The translations under genes and the position numbers were made by a program. A model generated the notes under the pieces. That model worked only from the letters and a program-made list of their open reading frames with translations, did no database searches and had not been told where the DNA came from. Source: Candidatus Gastranaerophilales bacterium (GTDB taxonomy: Bacteria > Cyanobacteriota > Vampirovibrionia > Gastranaerophilales > Gastranaerophilaceae). From it: a DNA stretch of 32,309 nucleotides. Numbering within the stretch: position 1 is the first letter of the stretch; each line of letters starts with the position of its first letter. Where the stretch lies: NCBI GenBank assembly GCA_944323495.1, contig CALUSZ010000150.1, positions 1-32,309 on the forward strand, in the 5' to 3' direction. Shown piece by piece: positions 14,176 to 21,962 of the stretch.

Positions 14176-15797
14176 AGCGACTTATTGGTGTAATACTGCT
14201 TTTAATATCTCTTAACGGATATGCACTGGCTTTTGACGGAAACAGTATTGTAAGAGTAGGACTTACTGACAATAAATTCCAGAATGTTTTAAAACAAGAA
14301 GTTACTATATACGGGACATCAGATTGCGAAATTTGCGATAAGGAAACAAAAAAAGTACTTTACAAAATACCTGCTGACACAGATTTGACTATAAGAAACG
14401 GAGTTACAGGTTTGGACATCGCTATCGCAGGCAAGGGCGCGACTTTAAGAGATTTTGTAGTTGTTTGCCCTCAAGGTGTGCTAGGTGTTAGGAATTTAAC
14501 CAGAAAAGGCAAGCCTGCTTTGTACCATGGAGCATTTGAAGTTGTACAAAAACAAGATAGAAAAGGATTTTATCTTGTTAACCTTATAGAAGTTCAGGAA
14601 TATCTAAAAGGGGTTGTACCAAATGAAATGCCTGTCAGGTTTGGACTTGAAGCGCTAAAAGCGCAGGCAGTAGCTGCAAGAAATTATGTTTTAGGGCCGA
14701 GAACACAGGCATATAACGAATTTAATGTTGTGGATAGTGTGGCAAGTCAGGTATATTACGGTGTAAATACTGAAGATGATTTAGCAACAAGAGCTGTGAT
14801 GGAAACAGATGGTATTATAGCTTTATACGATAACGAGCCTATTTTAACTTTATACAGCTCTACAGCAGGCGGATATACAGAAAGTTACTCCTACGCTTTT
14901 TCAGATCCTGTAACCAAAATGTTTCCGTCTATTCATAAACCTTATCTGGTGGCAGTACCTGATAAAGCAGAATTTAAGTCTATGGAGGATGAGGATAAAG
15001 CAAGGGAATTTTATATGAGTAAAGTTCCTTCTTATGATATTGACTCCCCGTACTACAGATGGGAGAAAAAGTGGGCTGTCGGAGAGCTGGAAAATATTCT
15101 TAAATCAACTCTTGTAACACAATCCAAGACCGGTTTTATTCATCCGGCATTTAATCAGGGAGATGTTTTAGGAAAAATTAAAGATATTAAAGTTATGAAA
15201 CGAGGAGCTTCCGGCAAGGCTGTTGAAGTGGAGTTGATGACATCAAGAGGATGCTACCGTATATCTAAAGAACTTGTAATCCGAAGGGTTTTCCAAAAAG
15301 ACGGCATATCACTTCCGAGTGCAAATGTTATTTTTGAAAAACAGTTAGATAATAATGGCAATGTGACAGATATTACAGCTTATGGCGGCGGTTTTGGACA
15401 CGGTGTTGGAATGAGCCAGTATGGTGCAGGTTATATGGCAACTAAACTTGATCAGCCTTACTATAATATATTGAGACATTACTATACTGGTATTAATCTT
15501 GGAACACTGCCGGTTACAATATGCGGTGAAACTGTTAAACAAACATTCTGGGCACCTATTGGAAGAGCACAGATTGTTGTTACAAATTCTAATACTGCTA
15601 AAATATCAGCAGTAATTAATGGGAAAATGGTAGAATTTCCGATTACAAAAACAATATTTCAAAAAGAATACAGAATAGATATTTCCAGATATATTGAAGA
15701 TGGAGAAAATACAATAATATTTTATCCGCCGACATTGGGAAGATCTATCACTTTATACGTAGAGCTGGTTGAGAAGTATGGAACAGAAAATAGTTAA
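14160..15797 (+). CDS. SpoIID/LytB-domain protein (exported peptidoglycan lytic transglycosylase-like)
   Basis: This 545-residue exported protein has a signal peptide (about 1-24, ending ALA). The SpoIID domain follows: YLVNLIEVQEYLKGVVPNEM with the catalytic-position Glu156, then FGLEALKAQAVAARNYVL, GGYTESYSYAFSD and the late GFGHGVGMSQYGA. Known for SpoIID: it cleaves denuded glycan strands; LytB relatives enhance amidases. In this apparently Gram-negative context a wall-remodelling role in cell division is inferred. The C-terminal 100 residues form a further beta-rich segment. The TTG start is supported by AAGGAAGG 6 bases upstream within cysS. It overlaps murJ by 20 bases, linking wall cleavage and lipid II flipping in one operon. 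Confidence 0.88.
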   Translation: MGIKIKRLIGVILLLISLNGYALAFDGNSIVRVGLTDNKFQNVLKQEVTIYGTSDCEICDKETKKVLYKIPADTDLTIRNGVTGLDIAIAGKGATLRDFVVVCPQGVLGVRNLTRKGKPALYHGAFEVVQKQDRKGFYLVNLIEVQEYLKGVVPNEMPVRFGLEALKAQAVAARNYVLGPRTQAYNEFNVVDSVASQVYYGVNTEDDLATRAVMETDGIIALYDNEPILTLYSSTAGGYTESYSYAFSDPVTKMFPSIHKPYLVAVPDKAEFKSMEDEDKAREFYMSKVPSYDIDSPYYRWEKKWAVGELENILKSTLVTQSKTGFIHPAFNQGDVLGKIKDIKVMKRGASGKAVEVELMTSRGCYRISKELVIRRVFQKDGISLPSANVIFEKQLDNNGNVTDITAYGGGFGHGVGMSQYGAGYMATKLDQPYYNILRHYYTGINLGTLPVTICGETVKQTFWAPIGRAQIVVTNSNTAKISAVINGKMVEFPITKTIFQKEYRIDISRYIEDGENTIIFYPPTLGRSITLYVELVEKYGTENS

Positions 15798-17358
15798 GGA
15801 CGAAACGCCGGGAGTTTTGAAGGCCGCATGGCTTATAGCTCTTGTAACAATTGCAAGCAAATTTATGGGATTTGTAAGAGATATGGTTGTTGCAAATTTT
15901 TACGGTGCAACAATGGTATCAGATGCTTATTTTTATGCTCTTCAAATACCTTCTCTTGCGATAATCATTTTAGGCGGAGTCGGCGGGCCTTTTCATAGTG
16001 CTGTAGTGGCAGTTTTTTCGAAACTTATTCCTGATTTTGACTCAAAACCTGATGAGGTTGTAAATAGGCTTTATAATACATTTCTTACGGTTTCATTTCT
16101 GTTCTTTGCCCTCTGTTCGGTTCTGGGATTCTTTTTTGCCGATAAGATTATGGGGATAATAATTTCAGCAGGCTCTCCGGAGTTGGTAGCTTTAGCCTCT
16201 GCACATTTTAAAATAATGTCGCCAATAATTCTAATCGGCGGAATTATTGGGATTTATTACGGACTTCTAATCTGTCATAAGCAGTATATTCTACCTAACC
16301 TTTCTCCGATGATTTTAAGCATTGTTGTTGTGATTGTAATCTCACTTGTGCACAACGATAAAACCGGAATCGTGCTTGCTGCTGCAACTACACTGGGTGC
16401 AATATGCCAGTTGATAGTCCAATTCCCTAAAATAAGACAAATCGGGTATAGAATAAAACCTAATTTTGATATAAGAAATAATCCGCAATTCAAAAACATT
16501 TGCGAACTCTTATTCCCAGCAATATTAAGTTCAACAATCGGACAAATTAGTATTTATATTGATATGTTCTTCGCATCAACCCTAAAAGAAGGCGCGTGGA
16601 CTTCTGTAGTGTTTGCAAACAGAATTTTTCAGTTCCCTGTAGGCATACTTGTTACAGCTTTTCTTGTTCCGCTGTTTCCAATATTTTCGAGACTTGCCGG
16701 AGAAGGCAATAAAGATTCAATAAGAACGTATTTTAATAAAGGAGTCGGCACACTCTTCTTTGCCGGTATGCCGATGATTATATTAATCTTACTCCTTGCA
16801 AAAGATGGGATTACGCTTGTATTTGAACGCGGTGCGTTTAACCAAAACGCGGTTGTGATGGTATCAGAAGCCTTATGCTATCTTTCATTCTCAATACTTC
16901 CTTATGTATTTAGAGATTCAATCACAAGAGTCTATTATGCATTTAATGATTCAAAGACCCCATTCATTATAGCGATGTCATCTATTGCTTTAAAAGCTGT
17001 TTTAAATTGGCTTTTAATACTTAAACTCGATATGGGAATTGCAGGAATTACCCTTTCAACGTCTTTTGTAACTTTGTTTAACGCAGTATTCTTGGGAATA
17101 TTTATATACAGAAAAATAAGACTTGACTATAAAACATTATTTAAAAACTTCTTTAAAATGCTTGGAGCAGGGCTTATCACGTTTGCGTTATGCTGGTTTA
17201 TCGGAATAGAATTTGATAAGATTCAGCTTCCAAAATATGTATTTGAAATAGTAAAAATAGTTGTTATAATGGTTTTGTGTATGGGAATTTACACAACTCT
17301 CAACCTCATATTCAAGATGGATTATGCAAAAGAATTGTTAAATAGGATAAAACGATAA
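15778..17358 (+). CDS. murJ: Lipid II flippase MurJ
   Basis: This polytopic protein of 526 residues with about 14 hydrophobic helices belongs to the MOP superfamily. The N-terminus ASKFMGFVRDMVVANFYGA is the MurJ signature with the functionally important Arg in helix 1. Later blocks (FERGAFN, YVFRDSITRVYYAFND) also match. It moves lipid-linked peptidoglycan precursor across the inner membrane. ATG 15778 is chosen over the in-frame TTG 15769; the SD is weak (GAG), as expected for a start inside the upstream gene. tRNA-Ser begins 2 bases after its stop. Confidence 0.95.
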   Translation: MEQKIVKDETPGVLKAAWLIALVTIASKFMGFVRDMVVANFYGATMVSDAYFYALQIPSLAIIILGGVGGPFHSAVVAVFSKLIPDFDSKPDEVVNRLYNTFLTVSFLFFALCSVLGFFFADKIMGIIISAGSPELVALASAHFKIMSPIILIGGIIGIYYGLLICHKQYILPNLSPMILSIVVVIVISLVHNDKTGIVLAAATTLGAICQLIVQFPKIRQIGYRIKPNFDIRNNPQFKNICELLFPAILSSTIGQISIYIDMFFASTLKEGAWTSVVFANRIFQFPVGILVTAFLVPLFPIFSRLAGEGNKDSIRTYFNKGVGTLFFAGMPMIILILLLAKDGITLVFERGAFNQNAVVMVSEALCYLSFSILPYVFRDSITRVYYAFNDSKTPFIIAMSSIALKAVLNWLLILKLDMGIAGITLSTSFVTLFNAVFLGIFIYRKIRLDYKTLFKNFFKMLGAGLITFALCWFIGIEFDKIQLPKYVFEIVKIVVIMVLCMGIYTTLNLIFKMDYAKELLNRIKR

Positions 17359-17360
17359 AT

Positions 17361-17448
17361 GGAGAAGTGTCCGAGCGGTTTAAGGTGCAAATCTCGAAAA
17401 TTTGTGGGGGCCTAAAGCCCCCCGCGGGTTCGAATCCCGCCTTCTCCG
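17361..17448 (+). tRNA. tRNA-Ser(CGA)
   Basis: The acceptor stem GGAGAAG/CTTCTCC, discriminator G73, anticodon stem CAAAT/ATTTG with loop CTCGAAA (anticodon CGA, 17395-17397), a long GC-rich variable arm (GGGGGCC...GCCCCC) and the T-arm GCGGGTTCGAATCCCGC all fold. CCA is not encoded. The gene begins 2 bases after the murJ stop and has no obvious promoter of its own, so it is probably cut from the cysS-murJ transcript. Confidence 0.96.
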
Positions 17449-17497
17449 GTTTTAAACTCTAAATGCGCAAATTTTATAAGAAATAACATCGCTGAAA

Positions 17498-18105
17498 TTA
17501 AAAGCATACCGTATAAATACTCATTACCCTCCCGCGCTTATCATCATCAATTACAGTCTGAAGAAGTGTACTATCTGATGTAAAAGAAGATGTCATTCCA
17601 AAACCAATAAAATACATAATAGTACAGGCAAGAAGAATACTATTATTAAAGCCCAGCCAGATAAATCCGCTGCTGAGTATGATAGAGCCAATACATAGAA
17701 TATACTTCAACCCGCTTAATGATGTTTTTGAAGCAAGAAAAATAGAAGAGGTTAAAGCACCTACCCCCGCGCTGCTCATTACATAACCAAGTGTCTGTGC
17801 ATTTGAACACAAAACTTCTTTTGTATAAACAGGCATAAGCATAGGATAAGTTAATGATATAAAGCTAAATACAACTGAAAACAACAACAGTAATAATATT
17901 TTTTCTGAATGTGCAGAATACTTGAAACCTTCTTTCAATCCTTCTAACAAAGATTCATTTTTAACTTTTTTAGATTTTATATCTTCAAACTTCATCATTT
18001 TGACTAGAAATACACACGGCAGAATACACAAAAATAAAAGGAGACTTTGTCATATCATAAACAACCCAACTAATGGCAACATTTTGTATCCAAACCCCGA
18101 ACATA
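17498..18105 (-). pseudogene. Remnant of an MFS transporter (MFS_3/EntS-like), internally deleted and truncated
   Basis: Two pieces of one MFS gene remain. Bases about 18105-18038 encode GVWIQNVAISWVVYDMTKSP, the usual end of TM1 in MFS_3 proteins. From about 18050 downward, in the +1 frame, SLLLFLCILPCVFLVKMMKFE looks like TM6, followed by the central loop and TM7-TM10, ending DDKRGRVMSIYTVCF. TM2-TM5 are missing at a frame-shifting junction near 18040-18055, and the last two helices are missing at 17498, 50 bases from tRNA-Ser. A functional transporter is not possible. A reading frame of 177 codons starting at TTG 18031 survives but lacks a credible start. Confidence 0.75.
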
Positions 18106-18260
18106 AGGTACTCTGCTTCTATTTGTGAATAAGGAAATTCAGCATTCTTACAGCACTTGCCGCATCCCTTTTTACAAAAAATAAAAGGCTTCTGCTTTTC
18201 AAAAAATTTTGTAAATTTTCCGCTCAAAAAATTCAAATAAGTAACGTAGTTTTCCAGCAT
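18100..18260 (-). pseudogene. N-terminal fragment of a YkgJ-family cysteine-cluster protein, fused to MFS debris
   Basis: ATG 18260 has a good SD (AGGAAGAG) and encodes about 53 residues with the YkgJ-type metal-binding cluster C29-KKG-C33-GK-C36-C37, followed by SQIEAEYLM. The frame then runs directly into MFS TM1 sequence and ends at 17985, 91 codons in all. Normal YkgJ proteins are much longer and have further cysteines. This is a deletion fusion of two neighbouring genes. The 5' end looks intact and could still be translated, but a working product is unlikely. Confidence 0.7.
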
Positions 18261-18333
18261 ATTTTTCTCTTCCTAACCAAATAAATACAAATCTTTTAAA
18301 CATATTATTCTCCTCTTATCCATTCATTTAAGT

Positions 18334-18368
18334 AAAAAAAACTGCTGTCGATGGTGGCCGGCAGCAGT
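18334..18368 (-). terminator. Strong intrinsic terminator of the flavodoxin operon
   Basis: On the minus strand ACTGCTGCCG pairs with CGACAGCAGT (one internal mismatch) around an 8-base loop, followed by eight T. It lies 16 bases after the flavodoxin stop. Confidence 0.85.
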
Positions 18369-18383
18369 ATACAGGCCTTTATT

Positions 18384-18860
18384 TTAAAATCCGGCTTTTT
18401 TCAGCCATTCTGCAATATCGTTGTCTACTCCGGCTCCGCCTTTCCCGTAAACTACAAACGGAGAGAGAACCTTAGCGCCTTTAGCAAGTTTTGCCATATC
18501 TTTATCGATGGTATAACCCCCGCCTCCGCCATGGGTTACAAACGGAATAACCGTTTTGCCTTCAAAATTGTTTTCGGCTAAGAATGTCATAACAGGCGGA
18601 GCCATTGTGTACCACCATGCCGGAGTTCCAACAAATACTACATCATATGGAGTTACATCTTTATTATTTATCGGTGGGTGAATACCCTTGTCCTTTTGCT
18701 CCTTTGCAACACCATATGCTGTTTCATTGTAATCCGCAGGATACGGAGTTACCGGAGTTATTTCAAAAATATCTCCGCCGGTTTTGGCTTGAATTTTTTG
18801 AGCGATAGATTTAGTATTTCCGCTCCAGGAAAAATAAGCTACTAGAATTTTTTTGTCCAT
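18384..18860 (-). CDS. Flavodoxin-family protein
   Basis: This 158-residue FMN-binding alpha/beta protein begins with the phosphate loop FSWSGNTKSIA (10-20). The family block VGTPAWWYTMAPPV contacts the isoalloxazine ring, and THGGGGG follows near 109-115. Such short flavodoxins (flavodoxin_4 type) pass electrons to reductases under stress. It is the last gene of the leftward redox operon, 15 bases after a 26-aa membrane peptide, with SD AAGGAG. It ends in a strong terminator. Confidence 0.88.
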   Translation of the reverse strand: MDKKILVAYFSWSGNTKSIAQKIQAKTGGDIFEITPVTPYPADYNETAYGVAKEQKDKGIHPPINNKDVTPYDVVFVGTPAWWYTMAPPVMTFLAENNFEGKTVIPFVTHGGGGGYTIDKDMAKLAKGAKVLSPFVVYGKGGAGVDNDIAEWLKKAGF

Positions 18861-18875
18861 AAGTTCTCCTTGTGT

Positions 18876-18956
18876 TTAATTTGACTGACTGACAGCGAGG
18901 GCAAATCCTGCACCCGCTATAATTATCAAAAATACTATGAGCAAAAGTTTTTTCAT
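18876..18956 (-). CDS. 26-residue hydrophobic membrane peptide in redox operon
   Basis: The reading frame starts with MKKLLLIVFLIIIAGAGFAL and ends AVSQSN. SD AAGGAG is 7 bases before ATG 18956 and the frame fits tightly between aldo-keto reductase (10-base gap) and flavodoxin (15-base gap). It has the form of a single-helix small membrane protein or an uncleaved signal-anchor. Such peptides often modulate neighbouring membrane or redox enzymes, but no function can be assigned. Position, SD quality and operon order are the evidence; a chance frame cannot be excluded. Confidence 0.6.
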   Translation of the reverse strand: MKKLLLIVFLIIIAGAGFALAVSQSN

Positions 18957-18966
18957 AAACTTCTCC

Positions 18967-19809
18967 TTATCTTGCAAGTCCTATAATCATTTCTACTGTT
19001 ACAGGGTCGTAGTGTGAAAAGAACAGACTTTTTGCTGTATCTAAGTTCCTGATTTCGTCCAGTTCTTCATTTGTTAATTCAAAATCAAAAATATCTAAGT
19101 TTTGTTCCATACGCTCTTTTTTTACGGATTTTGGAATAACAATTATGCCTTCCTGGGTCAAAAATCTTAAAGCTGTCTGAGCAGAGCTTTTGCCGTATTT
19201 TTCACCGATTGATACAAGAACTTCGTTTTTAAACATATTGTTTTTACCTTCTGCAAAAGGCCCCCACGCCATTATTTGCGTATTGTATTTCTTCATAATC
19301 TTGCGGGCTTCTTTTTGCTGCTGAAATACGTGTGTTTCAACCTGATTTATTGCGGGCTGGATTTCGCAAAAATGAGATAAGTCAATGAATCTGTCCGGAT
19401 AGAAGTTGCTTACTCCGATTGCTCTTGCTTTTCCGGCTTTGTATGCTTTCTCCATAGCTCTATATGTTCCGTAATAATCCCCGAAAGGCTGGTGGATTAA
19501 AAGCAAGTCAACATAATCTGTCTGGAGTTTTTTCAAAGATTCATCAATAGATTTTGCGGCCTTTTCTTCTCCGGCGTTAGAAATCCAGATTTTTGTTACA
19601 AGAAAAATATCCTCTCTTTTAACACCTGATTTTTTGATTGCATTCCCGACTTCCGCCTCATTACAATAAGCCTGTGCCGTATCAATAAGCCTGTATCCTA
19701 CATCAAGCGCATCAACAACACATCTTTCACACTCTTCGGGAGTTACCTGATAAACACCATACCCTATAATCGGCATCTCTATACCATTGTTTAATTTAAC
19801 TGTTTGCAT
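18967..19809 (-). CDS. Aldo-keto reductase
   Basis: This 280-residue (beta/alpha)8 NADPH-dependent enzyme reduces aldehydes and ketones. The catalytic tetrad is complete: D43 and Y48 (DTAQAY), K73 (VTKIW) and H106 (LIHQP). The cofactor site IPKSVKKERMEQN is present near the C-terminus, matching the DkgA/YvgN group, often methylglyoxal or 2,5-diketo-gluconate reductases. SD AAGGAG precedes ATG 19809. It lies 15 bases after the FMN reductase gene and under the likely control of the divergent YqhC-like AraC regulator. This parallels E. coli yqhC-yqhD-dkgA and points to reactive-aldehyde detoxification. Confidence 0.92.
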   Translation of the reverse strand: MQTVKLNNGIEMPIIGYGVYQVTPEECERCVVDALDVGYRLIDTAQAYCNEAEVGNAIKKSGVKREDIFLVTKIWISNAGEEKAAKSIDESLKKLQTDYVDLLLIHQPFGDYYGTYRAMEKAYKAGKARAIGVSNFYPDRFIDLSHFCEIQPAINQVETHVFQQQKEARKIMKKYNTQIMAWGPFAEGKNNMFKNEVLVSIGEKYGKSSAQTALRFLTQEGIIVIPKSVKKERMEQNLDIFDFELTNEELDEIRNLDTAKSLFFSHYDPVTVEMIIGLAR

Positions 19810-19824
19810 AATGACTTCTCCTTT

Positions 19825-20457
19825 TTAATGAATAAAATTTGTATATTCAACCTCTTCTGCTTCCGGAGGATTAATACCTGCTTTTTGAGCCGCTTCTTTA
19901 CGCTTAAGATGATAAGCAAAATTCTTTGCAAGTATTCTCATATTCTGCATCCCCTCTTTATCCTGTTTTACCTCTTCAGGATTCTGCCCGTGAACCATAT
20001 TCCAGTATCTTCCCGAAATAACTGGCATTTGATTAATCTGGAAATATTTATTAAGCTGATCTAATGTAGCGGTTGTACCGGCGCGTCTTGCAGAAACAAT
20101 AGCGCTTCCTGGTTTATGTTTGAAAGAATCTTTTCCTGACATAAAATCAACGAAAAAGGCTCTGTCTAAAAATGGAATTATTCCTCCTGCGGCCGAGCCG
20201 TAATGAACGGGTGAGCCTATTATGTAGCCGTCAAATTCTCTTGCGTACTCTACAAAATCGTTAACCTTGTCTTTTATAACACAACGTCCTATTTTTCCGC
20301 AGGCACGGCAAGCCCTGCAAGGTGCTATCGGCTCTTTTCCGATATAATAAATCTCTGTTTCAATGCCTTCCTTATTTAAGGTAAGCGCAATTTCATTCAG
20401 TGCCGTATAAGTACAGCCCTTTTCATTCGGCGAACCATTAATCAATAATACTTTCAT
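19825..20457 (-). CDS. NAD(P)H-dependent FMN reductase / iron-sulfur flavoprotein-like
   Basis: This 210-residue flavodoxin-fold protein starts MKVLLINGSPNEKGCT, the FMN phosphate-binding loop of the NADPH-dependent FMN reductase family. GSPVHYGSAAG (about 82-92) is the second flavin contact. A compact cysteine motif C47-x2-C50-x2-C53-x5-C59 matches the [4Fe-4S] region of archaeal-type iron-sulfur flavoproteins, so both FMN and a cluster are likely. It is the first gene of the leftward redox operon; GAGGG lies 9 bases before ATG 20457. Its role is probably electron delivery to stress reductases; substrate unknown. Confidence 0.88.
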   Translation of the reverse strand: MKVLLINGSPNEKGCTYTALNEIALTLNKEGIETEIYYIGKEPIAPCRACRACGKIGRCVIKDKVNDFVEYAREFDGYIIGSPVHYGSAAGGIIPFLDRAFFVDFMSGKDSFKHKPGSAIVSARRAGTTATLDQLNKYFQINQMPVISGRYWNMVHGQNPEEVKQDKEGMQNMRILAKNFAYHLKRKEAAQKAGINPPEAEEVEYTNFIH

Positions 20458-20492
20458 AAAATTTTACCCTCATTATTTTAAATAAAAACCTG

Positions 20493-20520
20493 ATATTAAC
20501 ATTATTAAAGATTTTTGTAA
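20493..20520 (-). promoter_or_regulatory. Candidate promoter of the redox operon
   Basis: On the minus strand TTACAA (20520-20515), a 16-base spacer and TAATAT (20498-20493) lie about 36 bases upstream of ATG 20457. Both boxes are imperfect in very AT-rich DNA. Confidence 0.35.
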
Positions 20521-20530
20521 TTAATAAAGA
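20501..20530. promoter_or_regulatory. Direct repeats, possible AraC-family binding site
   Basis: ATTATTAAAGA (20501-20511) and ATTAATAAAGA (20520-20530) match at 10 of 11 positions, 19 bases apart, covering the -35 box of the leftward operon. AraC-family activators commonly bind two direct half-sites about two helical turns apart next to the -35 box. AT-richness lowers the weight. Confidence 0.3.
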
Positions 20531-20570
20531 GCAAATTCTGCTTAATTCTTATCTAATCCTCTCACTATTT

Positions 20571-20599
20571 TTGCGCATTCTTCAATTTTCGGTTAGAAT
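20571..20599 (+). promoter_or_regulatory. Candidate promoter of the AraC-family regulator gene
   Basis: TTGCGC, a 17-base spacer and TAGAAT lie 21 bases before the TTG start. Transcription would begin close to the AAGGAGG ribosome-binding site (20604-20610), so the mRNA leader would be extremely short; another start further upstream is possible. Confidence 0.35.
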
Positions 20600-20619
20600 A
20601 TATAAGGAGGGTTGTTAAT

Positions 20620-21504
20620 TTGGATACAAAATATACAGAAATACGAGATATTATTTTAAAAAATATACCGGGTGAAGGGAATTACCCGACCGCGATTGAG
20701 GGGGTAAGAATTGTCCGCAGAGATAATCCTACGGAATTTTTGAGATGTTTTTACAACCCGAGCTGTATTCTGGTTCTGCAAGGTTTAAAACAAATGCTCT
20801 ATGGGGAAGAAAATGTTGTCTACACAAAAGGTCAATATGTTGTCTCCTGCACAGATATTCCCGTATCCAGCAGGGTTGCAGAAGCAAGCAAAGAAAAACC
20901 TTTTGTTGTTTTAATACTTGAATTAAATTCCAACTTAATTTCAAACCTTCTTCTGGAGACAAAGCTTCCTAAAACTATACAAAGTGATGAAAAAGCACTT
21001 GCAATTTCTGATACGGACAGTGAGCTTTTAGATGCATTCTACCGCCTTGCGCAATTACTTGAAAAAACAGAGGCTGAGCAGAAGGTTTTGTCACCAATGA
21101 TAATCAAAGAAATTTATTACCGCCTTCTCACCGGTCCGCTCGGCGGCCAGCTGCGATTAATTAACACAAAAGGTACGCGCTCAAATCAAATCGCCCAGGC
21201 AATTTCCATAATTAAAGATAAATACATCGAAAAACTTAACATGGACGAAGTAGCCCTGAGCGTTAATATGGCCCCTTCTTCGTTTTATAGAAATTTTAAA
21301 AAGGTTACTCAAGTAAGCCCACTTCAATATCAAAAACAACTAAAACTCTACGAAGCCCAAAGGCTAATGCTTACCGGAAACTATGATGCAGCAAGCGCAA
21401 GCTATGAAGTAGGATACGAAAGCCCGACACAATTCAGCAGAGAATACAAAAAAATGTTCGGAAATCCGCCTAAAACAGATGTAAAAATTTTGTCTGAAGT
21501 ATAA
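20620..21504 (+). CDS. AraC-family transcriptional regulator with YqhC-like AraC_N domain
   Basis: This 294-residue protein has an N-terminal AraC_N cupin-like domain (about 20-180) with VRRDNPTEFLRCFYNPSCIL and the block GQYVVSCTDIPVSSRV typical of this group. A C-terminal pair of HTH motifs follows (about 195-290: LNMDEVALSVNMAPSSFYRN and then VGYESPTQFSREYKKMFG). YqhC, the E. coli member, senses aldehydes and activates an alcohol dehydrogenase and the aldo-keto reductase DkgA. The divergent operon here contains such an aldo-keto reductase, which supports the same role. The TTG start is set by an ideal AAGGAGG 9 bases upstream. Confidence 0.9.
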   Translation: MDTKYTEIRDIILKNIPGEGNYPTAIEGVRIVRRDNPTEFLRCFYNPSCILVLQGLKQMLYGEENVVYTKGQYVVSCTDIPVSSRVAEASKEKPFVVLILELNSNLISNLLLETKLPKTIQSDEKALAISDTDSELLDAFYRLAQLLEKTEAEQKVLSPMIIKEIYYRLLTGPLGGQLRLINTKGTRSNQIAQAISIIKDKYIEKLNMDEVALSVNMAPSSFYRNFKKVTQVSPLQYQKQLKLYEAQRLMLTGNYDAASASYEVGYESPTQFSREYKKMFGNPPKTDVKILSEV

Positions 21505-21544
21505 ATATCAACTGATTAACGGATTTATTTATCTGTAAATAAGC

Positions 21545-21550
21545 TAAAAT
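21545..21550 (+). promoter_or_regulatory. -10 box abutting cdd start (possible leaderless mRNA)
   Basis: TAAAAT is followed by 7 bases (ATAAATT) and ATG 21558, with no Shine-Dalgarno sequence. It is nearly identical to the arrangement before the Fe-S gene at 5142. A short AT-only hairpin (21525-21542) overlaps the box. Confidence 0.35.
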
Positions 21551-21557
21551 ATAAATT

Positions 21558-21953
21558 ATGAATTACGATTATAAATCATTAATGGATAGTGCAAAAAAGG
21601 CATCAAAGATGTCTTATTCACCATTTTCAAAATTTGCCGTCGGCGCAGCGGTACTCACACCCAATGGTAAAATTTATTCCGGATGCAATATTGAAAATTC
21701 TTCATTCGGAATGACAATCTGCGCGGAAAGGTGTGCTATATTTAAAGCTGTATCAGAAGGAGAGAACGAAATTCTTGCAGTTGCAATATATTCCCCAAAT
21801 GAAGATGACTGCTATCCTTGCGGTGCCTGCAGGCAAGTTATGTACGAATTTCAGGGAAATAATGAAGTAGAAATTATTACTGAAGAAAAAGGAAAACTTA
21901 ATATAAAAAAAATGAGTGATTTTTTGCCTTACGGGTTTAAAATTCACGAGTAA
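21558..21953 (+). CDS. cdd: Cytidine deaminase
   Basis: This homotetramer-type cytidine deaminase of 131 residues converts (deoxy)cytidine to (deoxy)uridine in pyrimidine salvage. The zinc site is C55-A-E57 (three-Cys type, with Glu57 as the proton shuttle) and P-C88-G-A-C91. The substrate-binding CNIENSSFG block (43-51) is intact. It is followed after 9 bases by a small zinc-ribbon gene. The start has no SD; see the -10 box 7 bases upstream. Confidence 0.95.
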   Translation: MNYDYKSLMDSAKKASKMSYSPFSKFAVGAAVLTPNGKIYSGCNIENSSFGMTICAERCAIFKAVSEGENEILAVAIYSPNEDDCYPCGACRQVMYEFQGNNEVEIITEEKGKLNIKKMSDFLPYGFKIHE

Positions 21954-21962
21954 AATAGAGAT

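Noticed and set aside
17361..18260. Attachment-site repeat of the tRNA-Ser 3' end
   Set aside because: No second copy of the tRNA 3' sequence was found by eye in the pseudogene region, so an att site is not claimed.
18197..18303. A 34-codon minus-strand frame with an excellent SD (TAAGAGGAG) just upstream of the YkgJ fragment
   Set aside because: The SD is convincing, but the frame overlaps the Cys-cluster coding region out of phase and the product (Lys/Phe-rich) has no visible family. It could be an uORF or a frameshifted original start; the evidence is insufficient to call a gene.
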